This document shows, piece after piece, positions 58,839 to 64,000 of a stretch of DNA of 64,000 nucleotides (the stretch's first letter is position 1; the number at the start of each line of letters is the position of its first letter). The stretch comes from Lobosporangium transversale (taxonomy: Eukaryota > Mortierellomycota > Mortierellomycetes > Mortierellales > Mortierellaceae): assembly GCF_002105155.1 (NCBI RefSeq), contig NW_019029005.1, positions 186,001 through 250,000 of the forward strand. The letters are read 5' to 3'. The notes below the pieces were generated by a model. It was given only the letters and a program-made list of their open reading frames with translations. It had not been told where the DNA came from and made no database searches. The translations under genes and the position numbers were made by a program.

Positions 58839-61500
58839 CTATAATGTCATATACAAAGGCTTGATCATTGAGCGAGTAGGGCGAAAATTAGAAGAAAATG
58901 GAGGTCAAAGCAATGCTCATTTACTCACCACAATAATAATATTTAGATCGCCCGTATCGGAATTCTGTTTATTCCCTTTTTCCTTTTTCTAAAAAAAAAA
59001 AAAAAAAAAAAAAAGCATCCTCTTGTGAAGAACCAAAATAAAGAACTCTCGAATAAGTTAGGCATGTTCGTCCTTGGGTCATAAATGAATATATCCGTAA
59101 TTGATACCCTCCGATTCCCCTTCTTTTTTTAACTATTTTTTTCTTTGACAGATGGTTATTGCCTTTGTTGTGACCCAAGGAGGTTGTTTAGGGCATGTTA
59201 ACAGCGACAGGGTGACATTTCATTCCTATCCCATTGACTGCGGGAAAATAAAGAGGAACCTAAAATTACTGTGAATCCCATATTGACCTCATTTTTCGCA
59301 TATACCTCAACTTTCCATGTTACTAATCAGTCAAACTGAAAAGCTTTTGGACCGAACAAATTTATACTCATCATGTCTCTGAAACGTTCGTGCTCTCCCA
59401 GATCACATTTTTTGAGATTCTCCCGTCATCTCTATCAGATATGGGTCTTAATCATCTACCTTGATAATTTGAGCCGCTTACCACTTTCTTTGAATAGCCA
59501 TTGTCTTTGCCTGTAACCCAAATTTGGGCAAGTTCGCCTTTTCATCCACCGAATTCGAGCGGCGTTATGCTGCCAAGCAGTTGGTGTTGTGTTCAGTGTT
59601 TACGGAGCATTCCTTTGAAAAATAAATAAATTGGGGTGAAAATTTTATGAAGGTTAAACTCATTTTGAGAGCGTGAGGATTGAATAGGGCCAATATATTT
59701 TATTATTTTAACTAAATTTGTGTCCATGCATTCAAACGTCCTTTCAGATGAACATTCTTCGAATACAACCCTTGCCGCTTCTGTTCCAAACTCCGATCTT
59801 ACAAATTGGGTAACTGGCTCCAAGAGTATTTCCCCAGCCCTTTCTGCTTTCTTACCCGAGTATTTGGTGCGCATTACGTAGCGGAGGAAATTGGCTAAAG
59901 CATCAAATCTTTGTTTCAGTGTCTTTTGTAAAGTTCGTAGACCAATGGCTGGAACAAACCACCTTGTATTGTAAATGATGACAGCTCAAGATCGGATAGA
60001 AATTTGAATGTATTATCTACTATTCGTTATCATGATATAGGCACCCCAGGGTATTATATACTAGCTTTTGGTCTGTCATCCTCATTTTTTTCCGGTCCAT
60101 TCACAGCAAGGACAAACTAAAATATCATTGAGAAAGCCGCTTGAAATAGAAATCTTATTTTCAAAGGAGGGTAGTTTAGAATACAGGAGGTATCAAACCC
60201 ATCTGTTCGTTTTTTGTTCTCATAAATATGGAAGAATATGTGGCGCTGGATGAATTTACAAGTATAAGGCTAAGAATACAAGCACCATAATTGCCATCGC
60301 TCCGGTAAGGCTTCTTCGCTCTATCAATCCGTATATTTTAAAGGACGACATGGGCATAATCCTGTACCCAGTAAGAAGCCTAAACAGGTGGAGAAAGTGA
60401 TCGATGAACTAGACAGTGACCGTATTCCATTTGCAGCCTTATTCTTATGAAGTTCCTCGGGATGCATCAACATCGACGACAACAATGACTGTTGGTCTGC
60501 TCTTTTTACCGAAGAAGCTCTGAAAATTTGCCTATGTACAAATGTACCCTTTTTGTTTCTTTCTTGTTGTGAATAAATAAGAACTAAGATATGCACACAC
60601 CCCCTGACGTGGATGGATCGGGGACATGAGCAAGATCCCTGTTTGTTTGTGACGATCGGATTCTTTCTGTAATGGATCTTCAAATGGTATTTTAGGAAGG
60701 GACGCTAATGCCATGGGAGATGAGGAAAGCTAAGAAAACACACGGAGAGAAAGATAGAAAGATCCGATGCGTCTTTAAAAAAAGGAAAAAAAAACAATGC
60801 TCTCCTCTCCCTCTCTTCAATTCCTATCGCATCTTTTTTTTTTTTTCCTTTCTTTCTCCTTTTTCATGCAGGCAAGATGGCGCGCCTAGGCATGCATATC
60901 GGATAGTCGTATCATCACGAGTGACATAAAAAAAAAATGCAATCCATGCAGTCCAATGCAAACGTAAAACCATACAAACTATGTAAATCTACTCAATTGA
61001 ACAGCACGACCCGATCGTGGTCTTCCTCCACCCCTCCACTTCTCCCGCCTTGCATCGAACTGTTATAGCATATAGCGTAGTACAATAAGACGACCTACTT
61101 TGAACTTCCTTCTCCCCTTCTCCCCTTTTTCACTTTTATTTCTGTGTGCTTTTTTTTATTTATTTCGTCTTCGAGTCATTTGACTGGAGTTAAAGTGTAC
61201 GGGAATGGAGGCAGAAAATGATTGTGATATTGCAGACCGCTTTGTTGTCCATTCTTTTTGGCTTCCTTACATGCCATGCACGATAAATGAGATTTGATAT
61301 TTGGCTATTTTGTGTTTCCTGATTCCTGTTTCTTGTTTCCTGCATTTCTTCATCCACTTTTTCCTTCATTTTTTTTTTTATTTTTTTTTTTTAAAACATT
61401 CACGAAAACCTAGGTTTTTTACTTCTCCTAAGCAACTCGTTTTTTTTTTTTTACTTTATTTTGGGGTGGTATCTTCATGAGGTAACATCACCCTGTTTCT
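57600..61500. other. gene-poor spacer with remnants
   Basis: It contains poly(A) runs at about 58805-58834 and 58991-59014, poly(T) tracts near 61370-61455 and many short ORFs. Apart from the fragment at 59593-59950 nothing looks conserved. A small first exon of the helical-repeat gene may hide in 57600-57900. Confidence 0.45.
59593..59950 (-). pseudogene. orphan gene fragment
   Basis: A minus-strand frame of about 110 codons has a globular look: TLQKTLKQRFDALANFLRYV, KYSGKKAERAGEILLEPVTQ and EFGTEAARVVFEECSSERTF. It ends at 59593 in less convincing sequence. It can be read upstream of the ATG at 59874 without a stop, so it is probably an internal exon. No family was recognised, and no neighbouring exons could be supported. 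It is probably a remnant of an accessory gene. Confidence 0.35.
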
Positions 61501-61508
61501 ATATTGCC

Positions 61509-64000
61509 ATGAATAGTCGTTCATTCGCTTCTCCATCCCTAGAAAGCTCTCATCCAGTCCAGTCAACAGATGTGAATCTGAATCATTATTCCTCTTCTCA
61601 TTCTTCTCTTCAACAACTACAAAAGCAGCACTCATACTCCACTGAATTTGATTCCCAATCTCATTCTACTGTACGCCCTTTCTCAGACGACAGGCTCTGT
61701 GCACCCCTCTGTGAACAATCAGGGTGGCCAGAACAGCCAGGACAGCAGCAACAGCAACAAAACAACATCATTCAATATATCGCCTGGATATAGACATGAG
61801 TTCTTTTGAGAATTCATCCGCTACTTCTAGTGGGTCACCTTTCGGTCACCCCCCGCCTGCAGCACTGACCAATGACGCCAGTGCTCAATCTCATAATCAT
61901 CCCCAAGAGTCTACAATGGCAAAGGCAGGTTGTCCCGAAAAGCTTTGCCCAGGAAGACACCCGACATAGGAGTTATCCTCTTACTCCCTCTCATCAGTCT
62001 CGCATCCGTCACTTGTCTCCTCCATTTCCACTATCATCTCCTCCTCCTACATCTCTTTCATCCTCCTATCCTTTGCGCCATTCATCCTCCTACATGTATA
62101 CACCATCTAGTTATGATGCAAGTGTGGAGCGTGGTAGAGATAAAGAAAGATATAAGGGGAGAGAGAAGGAAAAAGAGATGGAGTTCGAGCATACAAGTTC
62201 AGAAGTTGAGAATCATCATCCTGAGGCCACAGTAGGCTCGCTTCCTTTGGGTTTTCGGCAACACCACCATTCACAGCATCAGCATCACTCTCCTCGGGAA
62301 AATGGCAGATCATCTTCTCCATCATTTAATGGCTCGATCGGAGTACAGAGCAATCAAAGCGACAGCGACCTTTATCAGCCCTCCTATCCGCAGCTGCAGG
62401 TGCAATCTCACCCTGCTGCAGGAAAAGATCATGGACTGCAGCGGGAAATCAAAGATTCTGCCATCGCCGATCGGCTATCGTCTCTTACGAAATCTATGTT
62501 TGTGCACCCTCCATGGCACGATGACAGAGAGTTTGGTCACAAAAACAATACAAACACACAACATACTACATCTTATTCGGCCCAATATCCATATAGACCT
62601 GAATTAGGTCAAAACCGTAGCAATAAGGGTGCATTCTACTATGACTTACCTAGCAGAAGCGTAGAAGATGTTCTAGATCATACCCAGGATCCATCTTCTC
62701 GCAACCATGCACACTCTTATCAGTCAGGACTTCGAGGTTTCTTACCTTCTCATAATCAAGATCCTTTGAGACATCATCACCCTTTAGACCAATACGAGCG
62801 CAATCGATATGAGTTTAATGAGAATACCCATACATCTCGCACATCTGCAAACATTGAAAGCAGCCAGTACTACTCATCCCCTTACTCTCAGGGTAAATAT
62901 CCACAAGTGAACCACCCCATTTCATTTCACGCTTCACATCGACCTTGTAGTCCTGCACAACTATCTCAGCATCAAGCTCAGCAGCAATATTCTCAGCAAC
63001 AGCACAATACAGGCCGTGAACAGCCAGAGCCTTCGATAAGCCAGTCTTTAGGAGCAAGATCAGACGTTACACCTAACTTACTTCCTCCTCCCACGAACAT
63101 TGACAGGTCGTGGAAAGGATACAATGGATGCACAGTTGACCGTAGCAGTGCACTTCATGATTCTAGCTATGATAGCAATGCAGAAGAAGAGGAAGCGTTG
63201 AGAGAGGAGGAGAATATGCAGCAACAGCGCCATCGATTCAAGTTTGGAACAGAAATGCCGAGTACAGTTGATTTAAAATCAGCGATTGAAAGTTGTGACG
63301 CACTTTGCAGGTTTGCTCTCCATTACGCAGAGCAAGCAAATGCAGTTCATAGCGGTGGTTATGACTATGGCCAAATGGATCCTGATATGCGAGCGAACTT
63401 ACAAAAAATCCGCAGTATGAATACCACTATGCTTATTGGCCTTCAGCATATCGGAGGTGGGTCCAATGAAAAGTCTGGTGCAGAAGCATCAGGCAATGCT
63501 AACAATCAACAATACGAACGAATAGAGCGAGAAATGAGTCCTCTACGATTCGGACCCGGTAGACCACCACATGAGATGGTTCATGAGCTTGCGAAGGCAG
63601 CCACATCCATATTCCAGCTAGCTATCCGTATCAGGTCTTGGATGGGGATGACTCCAGAAGAGCGGGAACTAGATGAAGAAATCAATACAATCCGCGGTAA
63701 GCGCTGTCTACTTATGGATAGTGCATTGGCATCCGCCACAATGGACCAGCATGGCAATATCCAAAAAGATTGGACCGTTGTCCCTGCTGCTGCATCAAAC
63801 TCCAAGTCTTTTATGAACGACAGCGGATCTGGAGCAGCACCGACACACATCTTATAGTCAAGGTCAGAAGCATCACAACACTATGCGAAGAATAGTCGAT
63901 TACCTGGCCGTACTTCAGATTATCGTGGTCGGCGCGGTGGCATGGATACGGACGTTGATGGCTTTGGAAATAATAGCGACACAATGATATCTGTCTCGAT
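61509..64000 (+). CDS. long Ser/His/Gln-rich protein, partial at right edge
   Basis: The ATG at 61509 opens MNSRSFASPSLESSHPVQST. The protein is largely disordered (poly-Ser/Pro, His-Gln runs such as QHHHSQHQHH) over about 550 residues, crossing frame breaks near 61780 and 61960. A conserved-looking helical segment follows at about 63270-63740: TVDLKSAIESCDALCRFALH, HYAEQANAVH, LQKIRSMNTTMLIGLQHIGG, PPHEMVHELAKAATSIFQLA and RIRSWMGMTPEERELDEEIN. The frame closes at 63855 but appears to continue, after further frame breaks, to the end of the window (RRGGMDTDVDGFGNNS). Long disorder with a C-terminal helical domain is common among fungal transcription regulators, but I do not recognise a DNA-binding motif. 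T-rich tracts at 61370-61455 precede the start. Confidence 0.6.

Noticed and set aside
60347..60451. 34-codon hydrophilic open stretch (VPSKKPKQVEKVIDELDSDR)
   Set aside because: Its composition is plausible but it is too short, with no start, splice signal or homologue that I can name.
1..64000. CRISPR arrays, rRNA, tRNA genes, telomere repeats, bacterial-type operons
   Set aside because: No regularly spaced repeats, no rRNA core motifs, no convincing tRNA A/B boxes and no TTAGGG array were seen by eye. tRNAs could still be missed without a covariance search.

Overview
This window is nuclear DNA of an early-diverging fungus, most likely a mould of the Mucoromycota (Mortierella-like). The genes are cut by short GT-AG introns with pyrimidine-rich acceptors. 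AT-rich spacers are full of homopolymer tracts of 20-33 bases. Low-complexity Gln/Asn/His/Ser tracts are common in proteins. The gene set combines fungal housekeeping functions with genes absent from baker's yeast (a copine, SMG9, a glutamate-cysteine ligase modifier subunit) and with a decayed Crinkler-type gene, a family expanded in this part of the fungal tree. The phylum assignment is inferred from gene content only.

Region by region: (1) 1-11 kb is an accessory island holding a multi-exon orphan gene, a Crinkler-like gene with a premature stop, several coiled-coil gene remnants, short palindromic repeats, an intronic hairpin and a small poly(A) retroposon. (2) 11-16.3 kb has no convincing gene. 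It holds a GC-richer block with a long inverted repeat and a 508-bp heptanucleotide array that is open in all frames. (3) 16.4-35.7 kb is gene-dense: SMG9 (+), a Hal4/Sat4-like kinase (-), a glutamate-cysteine ligase modifier subunit (-), asparagine synthetase (-), an AT-hook/PHD protein (+), the splicing factor PHF5A/Rds3 (-) and a His/Ser-rich protein with one hydrophobic segment (-). (4) 35.7-40 kb is a gene-poor spacer. (5) 40-57.4 kb carries GTP cyclohydrolase I (+), a copine (+), a four-LIM-domain protein (+), an NAD(P)-dependent short-chain dehydrogenase (-) and a helical-repeat (PPR/TPR-like) protein (-). (6) 57.4-61.4 kb is a spacer with gene remnants. A long Ser/His/Gln-rich protein (+) then runs off the right edge.

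The genes do not form one pathway. The loci touch nonsense-mediated decay and splicing (SMG9, PHF5A), nitrogen and thiol metabolism (ASN, GCLM), pterin/folate synthesis (GCH1), ion or nutrient-permease control (Hal4-like kinase), and membrane or cytoskeletal signalling (copine, LIM protein).

One caution matters throughout. Nearly every conserved gene here, including the very conserved PHF5A, contains one or more single-base frame changes, often at short homopolymers and usually fitting one missing base. I read these as probable sequence errors in the source assembly. CDS spans below are therefore gene spans (introns and suspected frame errors included), not clean reading frames.
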